NCBI GenBank assembly: GCA_036262035.1
Contig: DATAJS010000009.1
Span: 62,001 to 126,000 of the forward strand
Source of the DNA: Burkholderiales bacterium
GTDB taxonomy: Bacteria; Pseudomonadota; Gammaproteobacteria; Burkholderiales; SG8-41
DNA length: 64,000 bases
Direction: 5' to 3'
Positions 14,932-22,982 of this stretch are shown here, one piece after another. The notes beneath the pieces are model-generated. The model was not told the origin of the DNA. It worked only from the letters and a program-made list of their open reading frames with translations, and ran no database searches. The stretch's first letter is position 1. Each line of letters opens with the position of its first letter. The translations under genes were made by a program, and so were the position numbers.

Positions 14932-15927
14932 ATGTCAGCGCGCTCGCTGTTGACCGTCGTCGTTTCCGCAGTGCTCACGCTCGTGGCCGCAGCCGTGCAC
15001 GCGGCACAGAGCGCCTATCCCACCAAGCCCATCCGCTTCATCATCCCGTTCCCGCCGGGCGGCTCCGCCGATCCGCTGGGACGCGCGCTCGGCGCGTGGC
15101 TCTCCGACAAGCTCGGCGTGCCGGTGGTCGCGGACAACCGGCCGGGCGCCGGCACGGCGATCGCGCACACGCTCGGCGCGAGGGCCGCGCCGGACGGCTA
15201 TACGCTGCTGCTCGCCGCCGCTTCGGGCATGTCGACCAATCCCGCGGTCACGCCCAAGCTCGACTACGACCCGGTGAAGGATTTCGCGCCGGTGGGGCTC
15301 GCGGCGTACGTGCCGCAGCTTTTCGTGGTGCATCCGGCGGTTCAGGCCAAGACCATCGCCGAGCTGATCGACCTGTCGAAAGCACAGCCGGGCAAGGTCA
15401 ACTTCGGCACGCCCGGCGTCGGCACGGTCGGTCATCTCACCGTCGCGTTCTTCAGCACGGTGGGGGGCGCGAAATTCACGCACGTGCCGTACAAAGGCGC
15501 GGGTCTGGCGCTGCCGGACGTGGTCGCGGGCCGCATCCAGGTCTTCGTCGGCAGCGTCACGTCGAGTCAGACCCTGGTCGCCGGAGGACGCGTGCGCGGC
15601 ATCGCGACCGGCCACATCAAGCGGTTGCGCAGCATGCCCGACATGCCGACGGTCGGCGAGGCCTTCCCGGGGTTCTCCAACGACGGCTGGTACGGCATCG
15701 TCGCGCCCGTTCGCACGCCGCCGGCGGTCATCAACAAGCTCAACGCGGAGCTGCGGCGCGCGTTGGGGAACGCGGAGTTCACCAAGCACGTCGAAACGAT
15801 CGGCATGGAGCCTGCCGCGGGCAACACGCCGAAAGAGCTCGGCGACTGGATCCGCAGCGAGCTCGAGCGCTGGAGCAAAGTCGTGCGTGACGCGGGTATA
15901 CAGGGCCAGGCCGGAGCGGCCGGGTGA
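14932..15927 (+). CDS. Bug-family solute-binding protein
   Basis: 331 residues from the ATG at 14932, chosen because GAGGAGGA lies 10 bases upstream and because it starts the signal peptide (SARSLLTVVVSAVLTLVAAAVHA). The mature part has YPTKPIRFIIPFPPGGSAD, VVADNRPGAGT, APDGYTLLLA and FTHVPYKGAGLALPDVV. A 7-base inverted repeat (GCGTCTC at 14890-14896, GAGACGC at 14922-14928) could fold over the ribosome site. The divergent partner is the arylmalonate-decarboxylase-like gene, so this protein may deliver a malonate-like acid. That idea rests on gene position only. Confidence 0.95.
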   Translation: MSARSLLTVVVSAVLTLVAAAVHAAQSAYPTKPIRFIIPFPPGGSADPLGRALGAWLSDKLGVPVVADNRPGAGTAIAHTLGARAAPDGYTLLLAAASGMSTNPAVTPKLDYDPVKDFAPVGLAAYVPQLFVVHPAVQAKTIAELIDLSKAQPGKVNFGTPGVGTVGHLTVAFFSTVGGAKFTHVPYKGAGLALPDVVAGRIQVFVGSVTSSQTLVAGGRVRGIATGHIKRLRSMPDMPTVGEAFPGFSNDGWYGIVAPVRTPPAVINKLNAELRRALGNAEFTKHVETIGMEPAAGNTPKELGDWIRSELERWSKVVRDAGIQGQAGAAG

Positions 15928-15954
15928 GATCCGTGGGAGCCCAGGCTCCAGAGA

Positions 15955-16215
15955 GTGCAGGGCGGCGCGAACGCGATGAAGGTGCTCTCGTTCGGCTATT
16001 CCGAGATCGGCCTCACCTTCGCGAGCGAGATCCACGATCCCGGCGTGGAGATCGTCGGGCCGCTGCCGCGCGAGATCTCGACGCCGACCGCGCTGGTGGG
16101 TTTCATCTCCACGCGCGCCAGGGCGCCCGAAGCGGCGAGGGCGCTGCTGAGCTATCTGTCTTCGGGCGAGGCGGCAGCGGTCTACAAGTCGGTGGGGATG
16201 GTGCCGGGCCGCTGA
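15955..16215 (+). pseudogene. C-terminal fragment of a ModA-like solute-binding protein
   Basis: Only about 86 codons are readable. They match the C-terminal end of molybdate/sulfate-type ABC solute-binding proteins: YSEIGLTFASEI, VEIVGPLPREI, ALVGFISTRARAPEAARAL and LSSGEAAAVYKSVGMVPG. A complete member has about 250 residues. The N-terminal two thirds, including any signal peptide, are absent, and no such sequence is found upstream because the Bug gene ends at 15927. It is a relic of a deletion or rearrangement at this spot. The ATG at 15976 might still allow translation of a short product, but function is unlikely. Confidence 0.78.
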
Positions 16216-16218
16216 TCG

Positions 16219-17106
16219 TTACGCCGCGATCGCCTGCTCGATCGTCGGTCCGTCGCCCTTGAGCGTAGTCCTGCGCACGTCGCGGGCTTCGTGCGCCGGA
16301 TACGAACGTCCGCGATGCATGGTCTGGCGGTTGTCCCACATCACCAGATCGTCGACCTGCCACTTGTGCGAGTAGACGAACTCGCGCTGCGTCGCGTGCT
16401 CGGTGAGATCGCGCAGCAAGAGCCGCGCCTCGGGCAGCTCCCAGCCGATGACGATGCCGATGTGCGACGAGAGATAGATCGACTTGCGCCCCGTCCTCGC
16501 GAGCGTGCGCACCAGGCGCTGGCGCACCGGCCTGAAGCGCTCGCGCTCTTCCGGCGTGAACTCGGTGAAGCCGATCGACTCGCGCGAGTAGAGCTGCGAA
16601 TGCTCGCAGACGAGGTCCTCGATCACCGCCTTGGTGTCCTCGTCCAGCGCTTCGTACGCCGCGCCCATGTGCGCGAACTCGGTGTTGCCGCCTTTGGAGG
16701 GAATGCGTACCGCGCGTAACAGCGAGTATTTCGCCGGCACTGCCTTGAACGACGAGTCGGAGTGCCAGAGCTGATTGCCGATGGCGAAGAGCCGCCGGCG
16801 ATCCTGGGCGCTGTACACCTGGTTGTTGCCGTCGAGGTTCGACACGTCGGCGAAGGTCGTGGGCAGGCGGAAATCCTTGGCGGTGCGCAAGGTGTTGCGC
16901 CCGGTGTCTTCCAGCGGTCCCAACGCCTGGGTGAACGCGAGGTGCTGCTCGTTGGTCAGCGGTTGCCCGTGAAAGACGAGCACCGCGTAGCGGTCCATCG
17001 CGTGGTGGATCTCGTCGGCGTGCGAGTCGGAGAGCGGCTCGCGAAGGTCGACGCCCTCGACTTCGGCGCCGATGTGCGTGGTGAGCGGTGTGATGCGCAG
17101 CGACAT
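16219..17106 (-). CDS. TauD/TfdA family Fe(II)/2-oxoglutarate dioxygenase
   Basis: 295 residues from the ATG at 17106. The non-haem iron facial triad is visible as His115 and Asp117 in LWHSDSSF and His264 in TMHRGRSYP. Arg278/Arg279 in DVRRTTLKGD would bind 2-oxoglutarate. The N-terminal PLTTHIGAEVEGVDL and VLVFHGQPLT segments are typical of the 2,4-D/taurine dioxygenase group. Enzymes of this type hydroxylate and so cleave substrates such as aryloxyacetates or sulfonates. It begins 2 bases after the DOPA-dioxygenase-like gene stop, so the two are certainly translated from one mRNA. An aromatic ether or phenolic substrate is a reasonable guess. Confidence 0.93.
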   Translation of the reverse strand: MSLRITPLTTHIGAEVEGVDLREPLSDSHADEIHHAMDRYAVLVFHGQPLTNEQHLAFTQALGPLEDTGRNTLRTAKDFRLPTTFADVSNLDGNNQVYSAQDRRRLFAIGNQLWHSDSSFKAVPAKYSLLRAVRIPSKGGNTEFAHMGAAYEALDEDTKAVIEDLVCEHSQLYSRESIGFTEFTPEERERFRPVRQRLVRTLARTGRKSIYLSSHIGIVIGWELPEARLLLRDLTEHATQREFVYSHKWQVDDLVMWDNRQTMHRGRSYPAHEARDVRRTTLKGDGPTIEQAIAA

Positions 17107-17108
17107 GA

Positions 17109-17486
17109 TCAGGCCTTTGCTTGTTGTGCGGTCGGCAGCAGCTCTTGCGGCAATTGCTTGCTCAGGCGCTCGAGCCTGAGCGGCACCGGGTTGCCGAGCC
17201 AGATCGCGTATTTGCTGTGGTCGTCGTAGTTGCTCGGGGTCAACGGGTGGACCAGCACGTCGAGGCCTTCGCGATTGAGCATGAGCCAGGGCACGATCTT
17301 CTGGAATTCGGGCTCCTCGAAGATCACGTTGAACTGCGGGATAGGATGCGGGCCGCGCGGGCCGTCGGCGAAGGGGCCGGGCTCGACCGCGAAGTTCGCC
17401 GCGAGCGCGTCGCGCAAGCGCTCGGCGGTCGCGCGGGTGGCGGCGTCGAAATAGACGTGGGCGTGGTAGCCCTTGAGCTCGACCAT
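17109..17486 (-). CDS. DOPA 4,5-dioxygenase family protein
   Basis: 125 residues from the ATG at 17486, which is preceded by GCAGGAGGG. The family pattern is clear: GYHAHVYFDAAT at the N-terminus (metal-binding histidines), GPHPIPQFNVIF, and VPWLMLNREGLDVLVHPLT followed by DDHSKYAIWLG. Members open catecholic rings (DOPA-type extradiol cleavage) in fungi and plants. Bacterial homologues are small and little studied. Its stop is 2 bases from the TauD-like start, suggesting that hydroxylation and ring or side-chain oxidation act on one compound. The 127-base gap upstream is a divergent promoter region shared with the PrpD gene at 17614. Confidence 0.9.
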   Translation of the reverse strand: MVELKGYHAHVYFDAATRATAERLRDALAANFAVEPGPFADGPRGPHPIPQFNVIFEEPEFQKIVPWLMLNREGLDVLVHPLTPSNYDDHSKYAIWLGNPVPLRLERLSKQLPQELLPTAQQAKA

Positions 17487-17613
17487 GGTGCCCTCCTGCT
17501 GAACGTGGACGTGCTGTTGGAGCGGCTTCGGCGGCGGGTCCAGTATAGCGCGCGTTGACAGCGCCTCGCTCAACTGAAACGATGCTCCGGCTAACCCTTG
17601 AGAGGAGGCAGCG

Positions 17614-19017
17614 ATGGGCACGACTCAACGCATGGCGGCGTTCATCAGCGGCGCACGCTTCGAGGACATCCCGACACCCGCGATCAATCTCGCCAAGCTC
17701 TGCCTGCTCGACGCGGTCGGCTGCGCGATCTACGGCACGACGCGCCCGCTGGGCAGGATGATGACGAGCCTGGTCGACGAGCTCGGCGGCAAGCCGGTAT
17801 CCAGAGTGGTCGGAACGGGCATCCAGACCAACGCGGTCAACGCGGCGATGGCGAACGGCACGCTCGGACACTCCGAGGACTTCGACGACTACGGCGCCGG
17901 ACACCAGGCGGTGACGCTGACGCCGGTGGTGCTCGCACTCGGCGAAGAGCTGCGCGCGAGCGGCAAGCAGGCATTGCTCGCGTACGCGACCGGGTTCGAC
18001 ATCACCACCGCGGTGACGCAGAGCATGGGCCACGACCATTACGGCAAAGGCTGGCACAACACCTCCAGCATCGGCACGCTGGGCTCGACGGCGGCCGCGG
18101 CGAAAATGCTCGGGTTGGATGAAATGCAAACGCGCATGGCGCTGGGCATCGGCGCGACGCAAGCATCGGGCATACGCGCCAACTTCGGCACCATGACCAA
18201 GCCGTTCCATCCCGGCAACACCTGCCGCGCGGCGGTCACCGCCGCGAAGCTCGCGCAGAAAGGGTACGAGGCGAATCCGGACGTCATGGAGCATCGCTTC
18301 GGCTACGCGGCGGTGTACGGCGAGGAGATGATGAACCTTTCCAACATCCCCCGGCATCTGGGCAATCCGTGGGCGCTGATGGGCACCGGGCGCGAGGTCG
18401 CGAACGGCATCTCGATCAAGATCTGGCCGTGCTGCGGCGGCACGCACGGCGCCAACACCGCGATGACCGCGCTGCTCAGGAAGCACCCGATCAAGCCGGA
18501 AGACGTGGCGTCGGTCGACATCGTCACGACCCACGAGCCCTCGTGCATGGCGCCCAACCTGCGCTGGCCGAAGAGCGGCCTCCAGGGCAAGTTCTCCACG
18601 TGGTACACGGTGTCGTCGCTGATCGTCGACGGCGGCAAGCTCGATCTGTCGAGCTTCACCGACGACGCCGCGCGGCGGCCCGCGGTGCAGGCGCTGCTGC
18701 ACAAGGTGAACGTCACGCAGGATCCCGAGACCGCAGGCCGGCCGCATCGCTCGCTCGGCGGCGCGCACTGGTGGGACGTCGTGGTGACGCTCAAGAACGG
18801 CGAGCGCCTCGTCTGCCCGCGCGTCGAGGCGAACGGCGGCCGCGGCGATTCGTACGGCTGGAACGACCGCGAAGCGGTGTTCGACAAGTTCAGGATGCTC
18901 GCGGGCAACGTGCTCAAGGCCTCGCAGGTGGATGCGGCACTGAACGCGATCATGGGCATGGAGCACGCCGCCGATGTGCGGAGCGTCGTCGACACCGTGA
19001 TCCCGGCGCGCGCATGA
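17614..19017 (+). CDS. MmgE/PrpD family protein
   Basis: 467 residues, full length for the MmgE/PrpD fold (2-methylcitrate dehydratase and relatives, including cis-aconitate decarboxylase-like enzymes). Visible blocks include LCLLDAVGCAIYGT, ANGTLGHSEDFDDYGAGHQA (active-site region), GHDHYGKGWHNTSSIGTLG, QASGIRANFGTMTKPFHPG and the C-terminal HRSLGGAHWWDVVVTLKNG. A GAGAGGAGG ribosome site precedes the ATG. The stop overlaps the start of the M20 peptidase gene (ATGA), so translation is coupled. No other methylcitrate-cycle genes occur nearby, so the substrate is probably another hydroxy- or enoic acid. Confidence 0.93.
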   Translation: MGTTQRMAAFISGARFEDIPTPAINLAKLCLLDAVGCAIYGTTRPLGRMMTSLVDELGGKPVSRVVGTGIQTNAVNAAMANGTLGHSEDFDDYGAGHQAVTLTPVVLALGEELRASGKQALLAYATGFDITTAVTQSMGHDHYGKGWHNTSSIGTLGSTAAAAKMLGLDEMQTRMALGIGATQASGIRANFGTMTKPFHPGNTCRAAVTAAKLAQKGYEANPDVMEHRFGYAAVYGEEMMNLSNIPRHLGNPWALMGTGREVANGISIKIWPCCGGTHGANTAMTALLRKHPIKPEDVASVDIVTTHEPSCMAPNLRWPKSGLQGKFSTWYTVSSLIVDGGKLDLSSFTDDAARRPAVQALLHKVNVTQDPETAGRPHRSLGGAHWWDVVVTLKNGERLVCPRVEANGGRGDSYGWNDREAVFDKFRMLAGNVLKASQVDAALNAIMGMEHAADVRSVVDTVIPARA

Positions 19018-20399
19018 GTCGCGAAGCAGCGGTCTCGCGCGCGACGCGACATTTCGACCAAGGCGAGTTCATCGAGGACCTGGCGCGTCGCGTCGCCATA
19101 CACACCGAAAGCCAGGTCCCCGAAAGCCGTCGGCATCTGGACACCTATCTGAAGGACGAGATCGCCCCGGCGTTCGAGCGCATGGGGTTTACCGTCGACA
19201 TCCTGCCGAACCCGGCGGGTGAGTTCGGGCCGATCCTGATCGCCGAGCGCATCGAGGATGCGAAGCTGCCGACGGTGCTCTCGTACGGTCACGGCGACGT
19301 GATCCGCGGCCTGGCCGAGCAGTGGCGCGAAGGGCTCTCGCCCTGGGTGCTTAAACAGGAAGGCGAGCGTTATTACGGGCGCGGCTCCGCCGACAACAAG
19401 GGCCAGCACTCGATCAACATGGCTGCGCTCGCGTGCGTGCTCGCCGAGCGCGGCAAGCTCGGCTTCAACTCGAAGTTCATCCTGGAGACCGGCGAGGAGC
19501 TGAGCTCACCCGGTTTGCGCGCGTTCTGCGAGCAGTATCGCGATCGTCTCAAAGCCGACGTGCTGATCGCGTCGGACGGCCCGCGCCTCTCCGCGGAGCG
19601 TCCGACGATCTACCTGGGCTCGCGCGGCTCGCTCAACATGAATTTCGCGGTCGAGCTGCGCGAGGGCGCACATCACTCGGGCAACTGGGGCGGGCTGCTG
19701 GCGAATCCGGGCGTGATCCTCGCGCACGCGCTCGCGAGCATCGTCACGCGCGAAGGCAAGGTGCTCGTCCGCGATCTGCTGCCGGATCGCATTCCCGATT
19801 CGGTGCGTGCGGCGCTGGCCGAGTGCGCGCCGCAGCCGGGCGAAGACGAGCCGCAGATCGACGAGTGCTGGGGCGAGCCGGGGCTGTCGCCCGCCGAGAA
19901 GGTGTACGCGTGGAACACCTTCGAGATCCTCGCGTTCCGCACCGGCAATCCGGACAACCCGGTCAACGCCATTCCGGGCAAGGCGACCGCGACCTGCCAG
20001 ATCCGTTTCGTGGCAGGGTGCGATCCCCAGAGCTTCATCCCGACGATACGCCGCCATCTCGACGCGAACGGTTTCGGGATGGTGCAAGTGGGGATGGCGC
20101 GCAAGAGCTTCATGCAGGCGACGCGGCTCGACCCCGATCACGAATGGGTGCGCTGGGCCGCGGAGTCGATCCGCCGCACGCTCGGCGTGAAGCCGGCGAT
20201 CCTGCCGAACATCGGCGGCTCGCTGCCCAACGACTGCTTCGCCGAAACGCTGGGCCTGCCGACGATCTGGGTGCCGCATTCCTATGCGGGATGCTCGCAG
20301 CACGCGCCCAACGAGCACGTGCTGGGCCCCATCCTGCGCGAAGGCCTGCAGATGATGACGGGGTTGTTCTGGGATCTTGCGGAAGAAAAGCCTCGGTAA
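19014..20399 (+). CDS. M20 family metallopeptidase/deacylase
   Basis: 461 residues from the ATG at 19014 that overlaps the PrpD stop. Zinc-binding residues of the M20 family are all present: His93 and Asp95 in SYGHGDV, Asp128 in GSADNKGQH, the catalytic Glu161-Glu162 in ETGEELSS, Asp in IASDGPR, and a C-terminal His in VPHSYAGCSQHAP. A dimerisation domain lies between (about 190-330). Members split amide bonds of dipeptides, acyl- or carbamoyl-amino acids in the cytoplasm. Coupling to PrpD suggests the amide product feeds a dehydration step. A terminator-like palindrome follows directly after the stop. Confidence 0.93.
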   Translation: MSREAAVSRATRHFDQGEFIEDLARRVAIHTESQVPESRRHLDTYLKDEIAPAFERMGFTVDILPNPAGEFGPILIAERIEDAKLPTVLSYGHGDVIRGLAEQWREGLSPWVLKQEGERYYGRGSADNKGQHSINMAALACVLAERGKLGFNSKFILETGEELSSPGLRAFCEQYRDRLKADVLIASDGPRLSAERPTIYLGSRGSLNMNFAVELREGAHHSGNWGGLLANPGVILAHALASIVTREGKVLVRDLLPDRIPDSVRAALAECAPQPGEDEPQIDECWGEPGLSPAEKVYAWNTFEILAFRTGNPDNPVNAIPGKATATCQIRFVAGCDPQSFIPTIRRHLDANGFGMVQVGMARKSFMQATRLDPDHEWVRWAAESIRRTLGVKPAILPNIGGSLPNDCFAETLGLPTIWVPHSYAGCSQHAPNEHVLGPILREGLQMMTGLFWDLAEEKPR

Positions 20400-20463
20400 T
20401 CCGGGTCAGAGTCGGATTTCCGGCAAAGTGGTTTTAACCTTAAATCTGACTCTGACCCGGATT
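20398..20463. repeat. GGGTCAGAGTC palindrome, family A copy 2
   Basis: Inverted repeat with arms of about 22 bases (20398-20419 and 20442-20463, one mismatch) around a 22-base loop. It fills the whole gap between the convergent M20 and aminotransferase genes, where it could terminate transcription from both sides. Confidence 0.85.
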
Positions 20464-20464
20464 T

Positions 20465-21820
20465 CTAGACGGCGACAGCCGCCGACACTTCGTCCTGCAC
20501 CTCTCGAATCGAGTCCGCGAGGATCTGCGCGAGCTCGTCGACTTCGGCCGCATTGATCGACAGCGGCGGCGCGACGCGCAGCACGCTGCCCTTGGCCGGC
20601 GCGATCGCGCCGCGCTTCCACGCGCGCATGTTGAGGCTGCCGACGAGCTTCGGGTTCAGCGGACGGGTGCGGTCCTTGGGATCGGTGAACTCCATCGCGA
20701 CCATCAGGCCGCGCGAGCGCACTTCGCCGACGATCGGCAGGCCGCCGACGAGCTCTTCCAGCTTCGCGTGCAGCCGCGCCCCCATGCGCTCTGAGTTCTC
20801 GACGAGGTTCTCGCGCTCGATGATCGCGAGGTTCGCGAGCGCCGCCGCGCATGAGGTCGGATGGCCGCAGTACGTGCCGGCGTGCACGTTCTCTTCAAAG
20901 CTCTTCTCGTCGAACGCATCGGCGATCTTGGCGCGCGCGATCGACGCGGAGAGCGGCAGGTACCCCGAGGTGATGCCTTTCGCGAGCGACATCAGGTCGG
21001 GCACCACGTCCTCGTGCTGAACGCCGAACCATTTGCCGGTGCGGCCGAAGCCGGTGATGACTTCGTCGGCGATCATCAGCACGTCGAGGTCGTCGCAGAT
21101 GTCTCGCACGCGCGCGAGCCAGCCGAGCGGCGGAATGATCGAGCCGCCCGCGGACAGCACCGGCTCGACGATCACCGCCGCGACGGTCTCGGGATCCGCC
21201 TCGCGTATCGCGTCGGCGAGCTTGTCGGCGCAGCGTCTCACCAGGTCTTCGTCGGTGCCGCTGCCGCGATTCCAGAACGGGTAGGGCACCGGCACCCGCG
21301 TGAAGCCGCTCCACTGGTAAGGCTCGTACGGCTTGGTCTGATCCGGACTGCCGCCGAAGCCGAACATGCCGATCGTGCCGCCGTGATAGCCGCCCTGCAG
21401 CGAGATGATCTTGTATTTACGCGGCCGCTTCTTCTGGAGCCAGTACTGGCGCGCGATCTGGATCGAGCGCTCGTTCGCTTCGGCGCCGCTGACGGCGAAG
21501 AACGTGTACTTCAGATCGCCCGGCGTCAGCGCCGCGAGCTTGGTCGCGAGCTCCGCCGCCGGCGGATTCGAGAACTGGCGCGTGGTCGGATAGTAGGCGA
21601 GCTTGCACGCCTGCTCGCGTATCGCGTCGGCGATCTCGGTGCGGCCGTGACCGACGTGCACGACGGCCAGGCCGGCGAAGGCGTCGAGCAGCTTTTTGCC
21701 GGTGCGCGTCCAGACGTAGACGCCTTCGCCGCGCTCGATCATGAGCTCTTCGTCGGAAAGCACAGGGTGGTCCTGCGTCTTGTGGGTCCACAGGTGCTTG
21801 ATCATTTCGGAATCGTTCAT
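20465..21820 (-). CDS. class III aminotransferase (omega-amino acid:pyruvate type)
   Basis: 451 residues from the ATG at 21820, preceded by TAGGAGAAG. The fold-type I PLP pattern is complete: GHGRTEIADAI, YTFFAVSGAEANE (cofactor phosphate), SLQGGYHGGTIG, VIVEPVLSAGG, MIADEVITGFGRTG (Asp252) and the PLP lysine Lys281 in LAKGITSGYLP. Such enzymes move the amino group of beta- or omega-amino acids or amines to pyruvate. The following Bug gene starts 8 bases from its ATG on the same strand but lies upstream, so both probably belong to one transcript. This suggests that the imported compound is an amino acid or is converted to one. Confidence 0.94.
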   Translation of the reverse strand: MNDSEMIKHLWTHKTQDHPVLSDEELMIERGEGVYVWTRTGKKLLDAFAGLAVVHVGHGRTEIADAIREQACKLAYYPTTRQFSNPPAAELATKLAALTPGDLKYTFFAVSGAEANERSIQIARQYWLQKKRPRKYKIISLQGGYHGGTIGMFGFGGSPDQTKPYEPYQWSGFTRVPVPYPFWNRGSGTDEDLVRRCADKLADAIREADPETVAAVIVEPVLSAGGSIIPPLGWLARVRDICDDLDVLMIADEVITGFGRTGKWFGVQHEDVVPDLMSLAKGITSGYLPLSASIARAKIADAFDEKSFEENVHAGTYCGHPTSCAAALANLAIIERENLVENSERMGARLHAKLEELVGGLPIVGEVRSRGLMVAMEFTDPKDRTRPLNPKLVGSLNMRAWKRGAIAPAKGSVLRVAPPLSINAAEVDELAQILADSIREVQDEVSAAVAV

Positions 21821-21828
21821 TGCTTCTC

Positions 21829-22797
21829 CTATTCGGCCCGGATGCCGGCGCGCTGCACGACGACGCGCCACTTGTCGATCTCGGATTGAAGATACTTCGA
21901 AAACGCTTCGGGCGTGCTCGGTGTCGGCAGCGCCCCCTGCGCGGACAGAAAGTCGCGCACTTCGGGCAGGTTCAGCACGCGCCCGGTGTCGCGATTCACT
22001 TTGGTGACGATGGCCCGCGGCGTCGATGCCGGGAACAGCATGCCGTCCCAGTTGTTCGCCTCGAACCCCGGCAATGCCGCTTCGGCGATCGTCGGCAGCT
22101 CCGGCGCCATCGGCGCGCGCTCCTTCGTCGTGACCGCGAGCCCGCGGATCTTGCCGGTCTTCATGTGCGGAAGCGCGGTGACCAGCGTGGAAAAGATCGC
22201 CTGGATCTGCCCGCCGACGAGATCGATCATCGCCAGCGCGCCGCCTTTGTACGGCACGTGCGTGAGCTTGACGCCGGCCATCGAAGAGAAAAGCTCGCCC
22301 GCGAGATGTCCCGCGCCGCCGATGCCCGAGGAGCCGTAGGTGATCTGGGTGGGCCGCGCCCTGGCATACGCGATGAGCTCTTTGACGCTGGTCGCGGGCA
22401 CCGAAGGATGGACGACGAGCGCGTTGAGCAGCGATACCGTGAGCGTCACCGGGGTGAAGCTCTTCAGGGGATCGTAGCCCGCCTTCTTGTAGAGGATCGG
22501 GTTGACGGCAAGCGGGCCGATCGACGTGAGCATGATGGTGTAGCCGTCCGCCGGCGCACGCGCGCCGATCTCGTGCCCGAGCATGCCGCTCGCGCCGGGA
22601 CGGTTGTCCACCACCACCTGCTGGCCCCACATCGTCGTCAGATGCTGAGCCATCACGCGCGCCACGACGTCCGACGAGCCGCCGGGGGCGAAGGCGACGA
22701 TCATGCGCACCGGCTTGTTTGGATACGCGGGAGGGGCGTCGGCGGCGTTGGCGATGCTTACGTTGGAGGCGAGCATGGCCGCGGTGAAGGTCAACAT
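21829..22797 (-). CDS. Bug-family solute-binding protein with 5' end in repeats
   Basis: 322 residues from the ATG at 22797. The mature protein is normal (YPNKPVRMIVAFAPGGSSD, VVVDNRPGASGMLG, PADGYTIMLT, LTHVPYKGGALAM). The N-terminus (LTFTAAMLASNVSIANAADA) lacks the usual positive charges of a signal peptide. The ATG sits in a cluster of palindromic repeats, and the frame stays open through them back to an ATG at 22980, adding about 61 Arg/Ser/Pro-rich residues with recurring SSPRRRG. Either repeats inserted into and replaced the original 5' end, or the short start is used without a clear ribosome site. It lies between the hydrolase at 22983 and the aminotransferase on the same strand. Confidence 0.88.
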   Translation of the reverse strand: MLTFTAAMLASNVSIANAADAPPAYPNKPVRMIVAFAPGGSSDVVARVMAQHLTTMWGQQVVVDNRPGASGMLGHEIGARAPADGYTIMLTSIGPLAVNPILYKKAGYDPLKSFTPVTLTVSLLNALVVHPSVPATSVKELIAYARARPTQITYGSSGIGGAGHLAGELFSSMAGVKLTHVPYKGGALAMIDLVGGQIQAIFSTLVTALPHMKTGKIRGLAVTTKERAPMAPELPTIAEAALPGFEANNWDGMLFPASTPRAIVTKVNRDTGRVLNLPEVRDFLSAQGALPTPSTPEAFSKYLQSEIDKWRVVVQRAGIRAE

Positions 22798-22960
22798 GGA
22801 TCCCCGCCTGCGCGGGGATGACGGACTGATGTCCCGCCTGCGCGGGGATGACGAGCCACGCCGACGCGGGGATGACGAACGACCGTCATTCCCGACCCGC
22901 ACACGCGGGGATGACGAACGACCGTCATTCCCGACCCGCGGCAGCGGAAGGGATCGGGAA
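22798..22960. repeat. cluster of CCCCGC..GCGGGGATGAC palindromic repeats
   Basis: Five or so short palindromic units with the core CCCGCCTGCGCGGGGATGAC or its complement GTCATTCCCGACCCGC, at about 22799-22823, 22831-22851, 22857-22877, 22882-22916 and 22922-22960. Spacing is irregular and the inter-unit sequence is not spacer-like. This is a common type of mobile intergenic palindrome, not a CRISPR array. Confidence 0.85.
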
Positions 22961-22982
22961 TCCATTTTCGAAGTCCCCATGA

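Noticed and set aside
22799-22960. Possible CRISPR array (CCCCGC..GCGGGG units like type I-E repeats)
   Set aside because: Units are short, differ from each other, are irregularly spaced, appear in both orientations and the intervening sequence is not of spacer length. No cas genes nearby. It is a palindromic repeat cluster.
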